This document shows, piece after piece, positions 25,276 to 34,518 of a stretch of 44,548 bases of DNA (its first letter is position 1; each line of letters starts with the position of its first letter). Made by a program: the position numbers and the translations under genes. Source of the stretch: an uncultured Succinivibrionaceae bacterium (GTDB lineage: Bacteria > Pseudomonadota > Gammaproteobacteria > Enterobacterales > Succinivibrionaceae). The notes under the pieces were generated by a model. It made no database searches and was not told the origin of the DNA. It was given only the letters and a program-made list of their open reading frames with translations. The stretch spans positions 1-44,548 of the forward strand of contig CALXOT010000003.1 in the NCBI GenBank assembly GCA_944390085.1. The letters run 5' to 3'.

Positions 25276-25305
25276 TTGAGTAAAATTCCTGCTGGCTTAT
25301 ATAGT
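25276..25305 (+). promoter_or_regulatory. sigma70-type promoter of the PTS operon
   Basis: TTGAGT (25276-25281), 18-base spacer, TATAGT (25300-25305), giving a start point about 40 bases before the crr ATG. The LacI-type operator pair ends 35 bases upstream of the -35 box. Confidence 0.6.
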
Positions 25306-25307
25306 GA

Positions 25308-25841
<534 letters not shown>

Positions 25842-25860
25842 AAAATAAAGGAAGCATATT

Positions 25861-27507
25861 ATGGTTGAAGGGAAGGCCAGGATCGCCTGCAGTGGTATTG
25901 CTGTAGCTCCTGTTTTTGAAGTTAAGGATGCTGGGCTAGAGCTTGAAAAGATCATTGCAGGCAGTGTGGAGCGCGAGCTTGCAGCTTTTGAACAAGCAGT
26001 GGATGTCGCCAGATCTCAGCTGACAGCCTTGATTGACTCCCTGCCTGCAGATTCAGAAGCGGCCGAAATAATGGAAATGCACCTGATGATGGCCGACGAT
26101 CCGGATCTACTCGATCCGGTACGTAAGCTTATCGGTAATGGCGGAATCAGTGCAGTGGCCGCTATGCTCAAGGCAGGAACAGAGCAAGCTGAGGAATTTA
26201 AAAGTCTGGATGATCCCTATATGCAGGCCCGTAGCGCCGATATTCTTGACGTAAGCCGCCGTATTGCCTGCGCTGCAGCTGGAGTCGAATATCAACCGGC
26301 CTTAAGTGCACGTTCCATTATTGTGGCAGATGATCTCACTCCTTCGCAAACCGTTGGTTTTAAACGCGAGTTTATTGCTGGCATTGTGTTAAGGCATGGA
26401 ACCATGAACTCTCACGCTGCCATTTTAGCCCGCAACATGGGAGTGCCTTCATTAATTGAGGCTACCGAATTGGCAGCAGGACTGTCAGGTAAGATATTAG
26501 CAGTTGACGCTGTTAACGGACGGTATTATGTAGAGCCGGATAATGAAACTTTAAGACACCTGCAAGAGATTAAAAATGACTGGGATAAGGAACAGTTAAA
26601 GTTATTGGCCTTGCGGGGTAAAGAGGCTATAGCTCCTTGCGGACATCGCATTTTAACAGCTGCCAACATTGGCTCTCCGGATGAGATTGAATTTGCCCTT
26701 GATAATGACTGCGAAGGTGTTGGACTTATGCGCAGCGAATTCCTTTTCATCGGGCGTGACGATTATCCTTCCGAGGAAGAACAATATCAGGCATATGCCC
26801 GGGTAGCATCAGCCCTTAATGGCAGGCCTCTTATTATCCGTACCCTTGACATCGGGGCAGATAAGAAATGTCCGTATTTTAATCTGCCTGCTGAGGAAAA
26901 CCCTGCCCTTGGTCTGCGGGCTCTGCGTATCTGCCTGACCCGCCCTGAATTATTTAAGATTCAGTTACGATCCATCTGCCGGGCTGCCGCCCGCGGTAAG
27001 ATCAGACTGATGCTTCCCATGGTTATTTCAATAACTGAAATTCAAAAGACCAAGGCCTTGCTACAGGAATGTGCTCAGGAACTTTCCCTTGAAGGAAAAG
27101 AATATGTCCTGCCGCCTGTAGGCATCATGATAGAGACACCTGCAGCTGCGGTATTAAGCGCCACTTTAGCCAAGGAAGTTGATTTCTTTTCCATTGGCAC
27201 AAACGATCTGATGCAATATACCTGCGCCATTGACCGGCAGAATCCCAGACTGGAACCTTTTTACGATCCGCATCACCCTGCAGTGCTTGAGCTAATCCGC
27301 CAAACTGCTGTCAACGCCCATCAGGCTGGAATTTTTGTAGGTATTTGTGGAGAAATGGCCTCAGATCCTGTGCTTACTGATCTCTTTATCGAATTTGGAA
27401 TAGATGAACTGTCTGTAAGCCCTAGCCGTATCCTTGCTCTACGCCACCGTATTTTAAATAGTCACGCTCACTGTCTCAATGAGCGGCCTTCTAACTGCAA
27501 TTTCTAA
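25861..27507 (+). CDS. ptsI: PTS enzyme I
   Basis: 548 aa. It takes phosphate from PEP and passes it to HPr. The N-terminal domain has the HPr-binding helices and the phosphorylated His185 in GTMNSHAAILARNMGVPS. The C-terminal barrel shows the PEP site: GVGLMRSEFLFIGRD, RTLDIGADKKCPYFN, MLPMV, and FFSIGTNDLMQYTCAIDRQN, then the catalytic Cys in GICGEMA. It is slightly shorter than E. coli EI (575 aa). AAAGGA precedes the ATG. It sits between crr and HPr in one transcript, an order unlike the ptsH-ptsI-crr of enteric bacteria. Confidence 0.96.
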   Translation: MVEGKARIACSGIAVAPVFEVKDAGLELEKIIAGSVERELAAFEQAVDVARSQLTALIDSLPADSEAAEIMEMHLMMADDPDLLDPVRKLIGNGGISAVAAMLKAGTEQAEEFKSLDDPYMQARSADILDVSRRIACAAAGVEYQPALSARSIIVADDLTPSQTVGFKREFIAGIVLRHGTMNSHAAILARNMGVPSLIEATELAAGLSGKILAVDAVNGRYYVEPDNETLRHLQEIKNDWDKEQLKLLALRGKEAIAPCGHRILTAANIGSPDEIEFALDNDCEGVGLMRSEFLFIGRDDYPSEEEQYQAYARVASALNGRPLIIRTLDIGADKKCPYFNLPAEENPALGLRALRICLTRPELFKIQLRSICRAAARGKIRLMLPMVISITEIQKTKALLQECAQELSLEGKEYVLPPVGIMIETPAAAVLSATLAKEVDFFSIGTNDLMQYTCAIDRQNPRLEPFYDPHHPAVLELIRQTAVNAHQAGIFVGICGEMASDPVLTDLFIEFGIDELSVSPSRILALRHRILNSHAHCLNERPSNCNF

Positions 27508-27517
27508 AAGGAGTCCT

Positions 27518-27775
27518 ATGCAAGAGATAATTTATAAAATCACTGATCCGCGGGGTATTCATGCCAGACCTGCCGGACAGCTGGTTAAACTGATTAAGGA
27601 ATATAAGTCTACCTGTCAGCTTGGCAGTGCTACCAACCTAGTAGACGGCAAACATCTGCTTTCCGTAATGAAGTTATCCCTGCAACAGGGCGACTCCTTG
27701 ACACTGCAGTTTTCAGGAGCAGATGAAAAAGAGGCAGCAGATGCCGTATTAAAGTTTTTACAAGAAAATCTCTAG
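27518..27775 (+). CDS. ptsH: PTS phosphocarrier HPr
   Basis: 85 aa from the ATG at 27518, chosen for AAAGGAG just upstream; a longer frame from 27479 would overlap ptsI. His15 in DPRGIHARPAGQL takes phosphate from enzyme I. The region that holds regulatory Ser46 in Gram-positive HPr (KSIMGVM) reads HLLSVMKL here, with no serine at the aligned position, so HPr kinase control is not expected. It links ptsI and the IICB in the same operon, with 10- and 12-base gaps. Confidence 0.94.
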   Translation: MQEIIYKITDPRGIHARPAGQLVKLIKEYKSTCQLGSATNLVDGKHLLSVMKLSLQQGDSLTLQFSGADEKEAADAVLKFLQENL

Positions 27776-27787
27776 GAGGATAGGGAA

Positions 27788-29245
27788 ATGATGCAATATC
27801 TGCAGCGACTGGGTAAGTCGCTGATGCTTCCGGTGGCATGCTTGCCGGTAGCCGGTATTTTAATGGGTTTAGGTTATTTATTTGCCCCTACCACCATGCA
27901 GGGTGGCCAGGCAGATCAGAGCTTTTTATTGGTGCTTGGTACCTTCTTTGTACAAGCAGGTGGTGCCATCATCAACAACATGTCAGTGCTTTTTGCCATT
28001 GGTGTTGCAATTGGTATGGCCAAAGAACGTGAAGGCACCCCGGCTCTGGCCGGTATCGTTGCCTGGTTTGTGATCCAGACCCTGCTCTCCCCTGGCTTTG
28101 TATCTGTCCTTACCGGCGGTGAAGCTGATGCTTCTTTTGGCAAGATTAACAATCAGTTTATCGGTATCATGTCAGGTATCATAGGTGCAACCTGCTACAA
28201 CAAGTTCTGCACCACCAAGCTACCTGACTTCCTGGCCTTCTTCTCAGGCAAGCGCTCAGTAGCCATTATTACTGCAATGATCTCCATTGTGGTATCAGCC
28301 GTACTGTTCTTTGTATGGCCGTTGGTTTACAACGGACTGATCCTGGTCGGTGAGAGCGTGCTGTCCATTGGTGCGGTAGGTGCCGGTATTTATACCTTCT
28401 TAAACCGTCTGCTTATCCCCATCGGCATGCACCATGCTTTAAATGCCGTATTCTGGTTCGATGTGGCAGGTATTTCTGACCTGACCAAATTCTGGTCCAG
28501 TACCGGTGAGCTTGGTGTAACCGGAATGTACATGACCGGCTTCTTCCCTGTTATGATGTTCGGTGTCCCGGCTGCTGCTTTTGCCATGTATCGCTGTGCC
28601 AAACCCCATCGCCGTAAGGCTGTATTGGGTCTGTTAGCGTCAGCAGCCTTCTGCTCATTCTTCACTGGCGTGACCGAACCATTAGAGTTCTCCTTCATGT
28701 TCTTAGCTCCGGCTCTTTACCTGATCTATGCCTTAATGGCTGGCGTCACAGCTATGATCACTGTAATGCTGCCGATCCGTGCAGGATTCTCTTTCTCTGC
28801 AGGTTTCCTTGATCTGTTCTTCTCCTCACAAATGCCGCTGGCACAAAATCCCTGGATGGTGATTCCGGTTGGCTTAGTGGTCTTTGTAGTGTTTTTCCTG
28901 GTATTTACCTATGCCATCAAACACTTTGACTTAAAGACCCCAGGCCGTGAAGACGAAGATCCTGAAAACACAGATCAGCCAGCAGCTGCCAGCCTGAAGA
29001 ACAAGAACTTTGAAATTTATGCTCAAAAACTGCTGGTAGCTTTAGGTGGCCCAGAAAATATTGTGGCGGTAGATAATTGCATTACCAGAATACGTCTGGA
29101 TGTAAACGATTCTTCTGTCATTGATGAAGCTGCTATTAAGGCTGCAGGTGCTCGTGGAGTGCTTCGCCCTTCTGCCAAGTCAGTACAAGTAATTGTGGGA
29201 CCGCAGGTACAGTTTGTCACGGATGAACTCAAGAAACTGTTGTAA
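27788..29245 (+). CDS. nagE: PTS IICB transporter, N-acetylglucosamine type
   Basis: 485 aa. A ten-segment IIC membrane domain (about residues 1-385) includes LPVAGILMG and GMHHALNAVFW. It continues with GFFPVMMFGVPAAAFAMY, FTGVTEPLEFSFMFLAP and AGFSFSAGFLDLF, ending in FDLKTPGRED. These stretches match NagE more closely than PtsG or MalX from memory. A linker leads to the IIB domain, where Cys431 in DNCITRIRL is the phosphorylation site. E. coli NagE has a fused IIA; here IIA is the separate crr product. It imports and phosphorylates GlcNAc, possibly also glucose. AGGAGG lies upstream. Confidence 0.88.
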   Translation: MMQYLQRLGKSLMLPVACLPVAGILMGLGYLFAPTTMQGGQADQSFLLVLGTFFVQAGGAIINNMSVLFAIGVAIGMAKEREGTPALAGIVAWFVIQTLLSPGFVSVLTGGEADASFGKINNQFIGIMSGIIGATCYNKFCTTKLPDFLAFFSGKRSVAIITAMISIVVSAVLFFVWPLVYNGLILVGESVLSIGAVGAGIYTFLNRLLIPIGMHHALNAVFWFDVAGISDLTKFWSSTGELGVTGMYMTGFFPVMMFGVPAAAFAMYRCAKPHRRKAVLGLLASAAFCSFFTGVTEPLEFSFMFLAPALYLIYALMAGVTAMITVMLPIRAGFSFSAGFLDLFFSSQMPLAQNPWMVIPVGLVVFVVFFLVFTYAIKHFDLKTPGREDEDPENTDQPAAASLKNKNFEIYAQKLLVALGGPENIVAVDNCITRIRLDVNDSSVIDEAAIKAAGARGVLRPSAKSVQVIVGPQVQFVTDELKKLL

Positions 29246-29298
29246 CAAGCATTGAGTTGCTTTGACAATTTAAACTCAAATAATTTTTAATATCCATG

Positions 29299-29322
29299 AC
29301 GGGCAGTTTATCTGCCCGTTTG
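29299..29322 (+). terminator. rho-independent terminator of the PTS operon
   Basis: ACGGGCAG, loop TTTAT, CTGCCCGT, then TTG: a perfect eight-base stem 54 bases after the IICB stop. The T-run is short, so read-through into the next gene (ATG at 29342) is possible. Confidence 0.75.
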
Positions 29323-29341
29323 CGTAAACAGGAACCATAAA

Positions 29342-29965
29342 ATGGAATACATCAGACGGACCACAGCGGACACCCCCTTTTCTTATCAGAATCTTAATTT
29401 TTTGTGGCACCATGTGGTTACGCCCGAAACCAAGGCAGCAATACAACTGACAGAGTCTGGGCTTAACAGTTCCTTTAAGATAAAAGAAAGTCAGCCCCGT
29501 TGTGAAGTTAAGGAAAATTTCGGACGGGTGTGCGAAGATTCAGCCGTGGAGCTTTTTTTAGCTTTTCCTCCTGAAAGCAGCGCCAAGTCAGATATTTTCA
29601 TCCCTCGCCCAGAACATCAGCTGTATCTTAATTTTGAGCTTAACAGTGCTGGCTTTATTTACGCAAAATATGGTTCAGAGCGACACAACCGCATTCCCTT
29701 AACACCTAAACAGCTTGTCAGCCTTGACATAAAGATCAGCCACAATGAAAGAAGCTGGGAACTGTTTTTAGGGGTGCCCCGCAGTTTAATTGAGCAAATC
29801 GCAGGATTTGATGCTTTAGCGGATGGCTGCTGTTTTGCCTATAATCTCTACAAGATATGCGAACACCCTGACTGTGAGCATTATGCAGCTTTAAATCCTA
29901 TTTCTTCTAATACACCAAACTTTCACCGTCCGCAGGATTTCCGGGCAGTTAAGATTGTCTCCTGA
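29342..29965 (+). CDS. CBM9-like domain protein
   Basis: 207 aa, apparently one beta-sandwich domain. The pattern VCEDSAVELFLAF near residue 61, then LYLNFELNSAGFIYAKYG near residue 95-112 and HNRIPL is the signature of the carbohydrate-binding family 9-like (DOMON-related) proteins. There is no signal peptide, so it is probably cytoplasmic, which is unusual for a sugar-binding module. Its ligand and role are unknown. It follows the PTS operon terminator by 20 bases and could be partly co-transcribed with it. AGGA lies nine bases before the ATG. Confidence 0.7.
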   Translation: MEYIRRTTADTPFSYQNLNFLWHHVVTPETKAAIQLTESGLNSSFKIKESQPRCEVKENFGRVCEDSAVELFLAFPPESSAKSDIFIPRPEHQLYLNFELNSAGFIYAKYGSERHNRIPLTPKQLVSLDIKISHNERSWELFLGVPRSLIEQIAGFDALADGCCFAYNLYKICEHPDCEHYAALNPISSNTPNFHRPQDFRAVKIVS

Positions 29966-29984
29966 ACAAACAGAACAACCTGAT

Positions 29985-31262
29985 CTAGGATTTGTTTGGC
30001 CTTAACACAAAGATGGCACAGAGCGTCAAAATAACTATCAGCACTGCTGTCACCACATACATGCCACTTAGCCCTAATAAGGTAGCGGCAGCGCCCATGA
30101 CGCCCGGACCGAACAACAGGCCTGCATAGCCTACAGTGCCAACAAAAGCAATGGCGCGTCCCTGATGTATGCCGCTGCGTCGTGCAGTTTCTGAAAGCAT
30201 AATCGGCACAACATTACCCAGGGACAAACCTGCAGTAAAGAATGCAATCACCATCAGCAAAGGATTACTACTCATGGCAATCACCGCCATGCTGATGGCA
30301 GCACACACACCGCCTGCAGTAATCAGCTTAAAGGGACCGGCTTTGGTGACAATGGCATCTCCCTTAAAGCGCATCAGAGCCATGGCGGTTTCAAAGGCCA
30401 GATAACCACAGGACGCAATGGTAATATCCACCCCGCCATTGGTAATAAGGTAAACCCCACTCCAGTCATATACCATGCCTTCTGTTAGGTACATGATAAG
30501 GCAAATAAAGCCAATGACACAGATAGCGGGGGTAAGGTAAGTGCGTTGCTTCAAGACTTGAGCTTCTGTATTGAGAGCATGGATTTTTGTACTTACGTCC
30601 TCACCACCGTGAGTATTGTACAGACGGGGAAAGCACAGCATAAGCAAGATTACTCCGCTTAAGCTCAGCAACAAGGTTACGGCAGAAGTATGTAAACCTG
30701 CAGGCAGTAAAAGAGCACAAAATAAAGCTGCAGCAATACACCCTACTGTATACCAGGCATGAAAACCTGACATCAGGTGTCGTCCGGACAATTCCTCAAT
30801 ATAGGCTGCATGTATATTATTCGCCACATCAACAATACCCAGGGACATACCCCACAGCAGGACGCAGCAAAAAGTAAGGGGCAGATTTAAGCCTTCCAGT
30901 GACAGCCCAACCATGCCCACGTACAGCCCAATCATGGAAAGCAGAATGATGGGCTTAACGCCAAAACGCGCGGCTAGCCTTCCGGTAAGCGGCATGCCGA
31001 CAACTGCACCTAGCCCAAAACATAGTACCAATGAAGCATAATGCATCTCATCCAAATTCAGGCGGATTTTAACGTAAGGCACGATGGATGCCCAGGGCGC
31101 AGTGGCTATACCGGCAGCAAAGAAAGCAAGGCAAGAAGCCAGCCTGCCCCGGGTAAAAGCATCATTTTCCATAATGCTGGTATGTTCAGGCCTGTTGACC
31201 CGTAACGCACCCAGAAGCCTTACTACGAAAAAATACCAGCCGTGCTTAAAGGAAGGACGCAT
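29985..31262 (-). CDS. MFS transporter, YbjJ-like
   Basis: 425 aa with about 12 membrane helices. The ATG at 31262 has AAAGGAGA six bases upstream, so it is preferred over a later Met, giving an unusual basic 30-residue cytoplasmic leader. MFS landmarks are GRLAARFGVKPI between helices 2 and 3, MSLGIVDVANNIHAAYIEE and LMSGFHAWYTVG, which recall the YbjJ/FucP-like group. It is the last of three leftward genes with a nucleoside hydrolase and a second MFS protein, so a nucleoside, ribose or base is a plausible substrate. Confidence 0.85.
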   Translation of the reverse strand: MRPSFKHGWYFFVVRLLGALRVNRPEHTSIMENDAFTRGRLASCLAFFAAGIATAPWASIVPYVKIRLNLDEMHYASLVLCFGLGAVVGMPLTGRLAARFGVKPIILLSMIGLYVGMVGLSLEGLNLPLTFCCVLLWGMSLGIVDVANNIHAAYIEELSGRHLMSGFHAWYTVGCIAAALFCALLLPAGLHTSAVTLLLSLSGVILLMLCFPRLYNTHGGEDVSTKIHALNTEAQVLKQRTYLTPAICVIGFICLIMYLTEGMVYDWSGVYLITNGGVDITIASCGYLAFETAMALMRFKGDAIVTKAGPFKLITAGGVCAAISMAVIAMSSNPLLMVIAFFTAGLSLGNVVPIMLSETARRSGIHQGRAIAFVGTVGYAGLLFGPGVMGAAATLLGLSGMYVVTAVLIVILTLCAIFVLRPNKS

Positions 31263-31300
31263 TATGCTCTCCTTTACTTTTCTTGCTAGATAAACCTTGA

Positions 31301-32236
31301 TTAATCATCAATCTGAGCATTATCGCGGATAGTCTCAAGTAAAGTATGTTTTACCTTTTCTGCATCCACAGCAATGCAAATCTGATGACAAGGCAATCCC
31401 TTGAAACTGTCATCAGGAAGAGGCATTGAGGAGGATGGGATCAGAGTTTGTCCCACGGTAACGCCGGATGTGCTGACTAAAATTGGCTTTTTTATAATCT
31501 TAAAGGCCTCAGGCTGATTAAGATAAGCAATGGTCAGTGCATCATGAACCGCCATGCCGGAAAAATTCTCCTGCTCAATGGAAAAATCAAGATAGTGTTG
31601 GCTGATCTTATTTAAGAATGTATCTTTAGCAGCAGCAATCTCATCATGTGAGATCAGAACCTCATAAGTCACATCTAAAGGCAATACTATTATATTAAAT
31701 GGTTTTTTAAAGACTTGTAACGCAGCATCAGGATCTGAATAAATATTAAATTCAGCAAAACTGCTCATATTGCCTGTATGCCCCTGATAACCGAAGGCTC
31801 CTCCCATAATCACTAGTTCCTTTACCAGCTGCGGAAGTTCCGGGCATAAATTAAGCGCCATGGCAATATTAGTTAAAGGGCCAATGGCACAGATGGTAAT
31901 TTCCTGGGGGTGTTCCCTTACCGCATCAATCAGATATTGCACTGCGTTGGGAGCGTCCGGAGTGCAAGGATTAGCATAGCAACCTCCGAGTCCATCATCC
32001 CCGTGCACTTCTGGGATTGCAGGCGGCTCCAGGATCAGTCCATGCGAAGCCCCACGGTAAACCGGTATATCAAGGCCGTAATGATGGCAGAAAAATTTGG
32101 CATTCTTAGTGGCCTGATCTACATGTACGTTTCCGCTTACGGTTGTGATTGCGATAAGCTCATGTGTCAGTGCACCATAGCGCAGAGCAAAGGCATCATC
32201 GATGCCAATATCAGTATCAATAATTATTTTTGCCAT
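31301..32236 (-). CDS. nucleoside hydrolase (inosine/uridine-preferring family)
   Basis: 311 aa, close to the usual length. The calcium-binding N-terminal motif DTDIGIDDA near residue 7 is diagnostic. VSGNVHVDQATKN near residue 34, IGPLTNIAMAL near residue 118, MGGAF near residue 140, AEFNIYSDPDAA near residue 161 and the second metal/active-site HDAL near residue 227 also fit. It splits ribonucleosides into base and ribose. Which of RihA/B/C it resembles most cannot be told by eye. It lies between two MFS genes in one leftward operon, so uptake and cleavage are probably linked. Confidence 0.93.
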   Translation of the reverse strand: MAKIIIDTDIGIDDAFALRYGALTHELIAITTVSGNVHVDQATKNAKFFCHHYGLDIPVYRGASHGLILEPPAIPEVHGDDGLGGCYANPCTPDAPNAVQYLIDAVREHPQEITICAIGPLTNIAMALNLCPELPQLVKELVIMGGAFGYQGHTGNMSSFAEFNIYSDPDAALQVFKKPFNIIVLPLDVTYEVLISHDEIAAAKDTFLNKISQHYLDFSIEQENFSGMAVHDALTIAYLNQPEAFKIIKKPILVSTSGVTVGQTLIPSSSMPLPDDSFKGLPCHQICIAVDAEKVKHTLLETIRDNAQIDD

Positions 32237-32258
32237 GATTTAACCCTCACCACAGTTC

Positions 32259-33425
32259 TTAAACATTAAAGCTCTGACGTTTTAACAGCGCGGCAACGGC
32301 CAGCAGTATAAAGATTAAGCCAAAGATGGTAAAGCACATAGCTGCCCCAGATCCTGGCACCAGTGATGTAATGGCGACAAAACCGTAAGGGGTGATCATC
32401 GCCCCTACATTGCAGCCAATCAACATGAAGGATGTTACCATCACATTAGAACAATTAACTGAGAGCTTGCCTATCATGTTGAATACGTAGGAGATGATCA
32501 GCGGATAGGCCAATCCATTGAGGACACAGGCGGCAGTTACCATGAACATTGAGCCGCTTGAAGCTAACAGGATGCAGGAAAGTGCTGTAAGTATCAAGGA
32601 CAAAGGCAAAGTGAAAAACTTCAGACGCGCAAAAATAAGTCCAAAAATACAGCCACCAGCCATAGAACAGAAAGCTAATGCCGTGAAAATATTGTTCATG
32701 AATTGCTCTGAAGCAGTAAGATTCTTTTCTGCCACTAGATCAAAGAGCTTGACATAAAATCCAACTGAAACCAACACTGTAAAAAGTAAAATCAGGCAAT
32801 GAGGAATGGTATGCCATGGCAACTTTCTCTGACTTGTTGACTCCATGTGATCGACTGTAGGAACAGCGGAATAATTGTCAGAGGGTTTGGGAACAAACAA
32901 TGTAAATAACAGGAAAATCGGAATGGCAGCAAAATAGACGTAAAAGGTATGGGTATAACCGGTAGCAAAAAGAAAGCCTGCAATATAGGTCAACACTGAC
33001 TGACCGAGTCCCTCAAAGGCATTACGAAAGCCCATCATGCTGGCACATTCATTGCCAGTGAAAAAATCTGAGATAAGGGAAACTGCCAGCGCATTTATAA
33101 GACCGAGCCCGATACCAAGAATAATGCGGCTTGCCAGCATCATATAATAGGTGGTGCTCATTACTGAAATAAAGATTGAAAGAACCACTATCACCAGACC
33201 TATTTGAACAGTGAGTTTCTTGCCAAGTTTTGAGGCGATCCTATCACTCAGCAACATCATGATCATCACCGAAAAAGCCGGGATGGTCACCAGCAGCTCA
33301 ATGGAAGAAGCTTCAAAGCCTGAAAATTTTTCACTGAAGGTCGGGATACAGATGGCAATGGCGTAAGCTGATGTCAAAAGCAGTGACAATGACAACAGCG
33401 AAAATTTAAGCAACAGTCGAGTCAT
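32259..33425 (-). CDS. MFS transporter, probable nucleoside-related importer
   Basis: 388 aa, about 12 membrane helices. The helix 2-3 loop reads DRIASKLGKKL, and a long central cytoplasmic loop (around residues 185-205) separates two six-helix halves. It is first in the leftward operon with the nucleoside hydrolase, 22 bases upstream of it, hence a likely nucleoside or related solute carrier; this is inferred from context alone. AAAAGGAT precedes the ATG. Its promoter region (33426-33577) is bounded by the inserted IS256-family remnant only about 150 bases upstream. Confidence 0.85.
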   Translation of the reverse strand: MTRLLLKFSLLSLSLLLTSAYAIAICIPTFSEKFSGFEASSIELLVTIPAFSVMIMMLLSDRIASKLGKKLTVQIGLVIVVLSIFISVMSTTYYMMLASRIILGIGLGLINALAVSLISDFFTGNECASMMGFRNAFEGLGQSVLTYIAGFLFATGYTHTFYVYFAAIPIFLLFTLFVPKPSDNYSAVPTVDHMESTSQRKLPWHTIPHCLILLFTVLVSVGFYVKLFDLVAEKNLTASEQFMNNIFTALAFCSMAGGCIFGLIFARLKFFTLPLSLILTALSCILLASSGSMFMVTAACVLNGLAYPLIISYVFNMIGKLSVNCSNVMVTSFMLIGCNVGAMITPYGFVAITSLVPGSGAAMCFTIFGLIFILLAVAALLKRQSFNV

Positions 33426-33577
33426 ATTAAGATCCTTTTCTAATGCCCTAAATTTTTAAATAACAAAAAGTTATCTATGTTTACATTTTCAAATTACGTG
33501 TATATTTAATTTAAAGCAATGAAAAAATGCGCAAAATTTGATCACGGACAGTTCTGATTGAACAAAAAAGATCTTCA

Positions 33578-34518
33578 GGGAGTATGTAAAAATCTGTGTC
33601 AAAGGATTTTCTGTAAACTATACGGGCTATGCCAGTTAAAGAGAAAACTTATGATACCAATAAAAAACACCTTCAGCTTTTGATTCAGCTATTCCTAGGT
33701 CCCTGCGCAAATGGCTCAGAGGGATGGAGCAAGTTAACCTGCGACGAAATTTCAGAATTCGTTAAAAAGGTGCCTCGAAATTCCTATAAAGCTCGCTTAA
33801 AGGTGAGCTTAACTATCACCTGAAAAATAACGTGCTGGATATGAAGCTCGACTCAGAAACAAAGCAGGATCACGCTCAGAAGGCAGCCAACAAGCGCAAC
33901 GGGACAACAAAAAAGACGGTCATTACTGTTCTTGGAAAAGTTGAACTGCAAGTGCCTCGGGATAGAGATGTGAGTATTGAGCCCATCATAGTGCCAAAAC
34001 AAGAAAAACTCATCAAAGGCATTGATGACAAGATCATCAGCATGTATGCGCGAGGCATGAGCACACGATAGATCTCAGCGCATCTTGAAGAGATCTACAG
34101 GGGAGGAGTAAGTGCTATGCATCACATTTTCTTGTCATGCCGGGGATGCGTATCAGCGCCGCCTATATTGAGACCGCCGTTGATTCCATGGCTCCCGAAG
34201 GTGAGGCGCTGAGAAAGTACACGGGCTGCCGCCTTGGCTTCAAGCTTTACTTCCGTGTATCTGAACAGGGGAGGTTGCATCTTTGCATGAGTTTTTTTAT
34301 GAGTAAGGAGGAATGACTTAAATGTATCGGGCGCTGTTAGAGATGAAACTGGTATTTGGGAGGCGACTAAAGTTTGATTAAGGCGCCGACGCAATTTGGG
34401 CTTTTACGTCCCTGCTACGCAGTCACTCCAAGGCCTAATTTGCAGTGAATTGATAGCATCTGTTTGTAAAAGGACTTAGCCTAAAAATGCTTGCAGACAC
34501 AGATTTCGTTATACTCCC
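33578..34518 (+). mobile_element. IS256-family insertion sequence, internally deleted
   Basis: Inverted ends are visible: GGGAGTAT...AAATCTGTGTC at 33578-33600 and the reverse complement at 34496-34518, identical at 19 of 23 positions. The element is 941 bp against roughly 1.3 kb for intact relatives. It contains only the N-terminal part of the transposase in broken frames; the part after 34140 is not recognisable. I see no 8-bp target duplication. The right end runs into the 3' end of the neighbouring XRE-cupin regulator gene. Confidence 0.8.
33629..34140 (+). pseudogene. IS256-family transposase remnant
   Basis: The first frame (33629-33823) shifts by one base near 33795: read through, it gives LLKGELNYHLKNN, the standard IS256 N-terminal motif. 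The second (33832-34071) gives KRNGTTKKTVIT, LQVPRDRD and GIDDKIISMYARGMSTR, all hallmark segments. A TAG at 34069-34071 then interrupts the coding, which resumes as ISAHLEEIYRGGVSA. The DDE catalytic domain is missing, so it is inactive. Confidence 0.88.

Noticed and set aside
31172..31262. Later start (Met 31) for the YbjJ-like MFS protein
   Set aside because: The first ATG at 31262 has a strong, well-spaced AAAGGAGA, while the later one lacks a ribosome binding site.
34122..34394. 90-codon open frame on the minus strand inside the IS256-family remnant
   Set aside because: It has no ribosome binding site, no recognisable protein similarity and lies within decayed mobile DNA; it looks like a chance opening.
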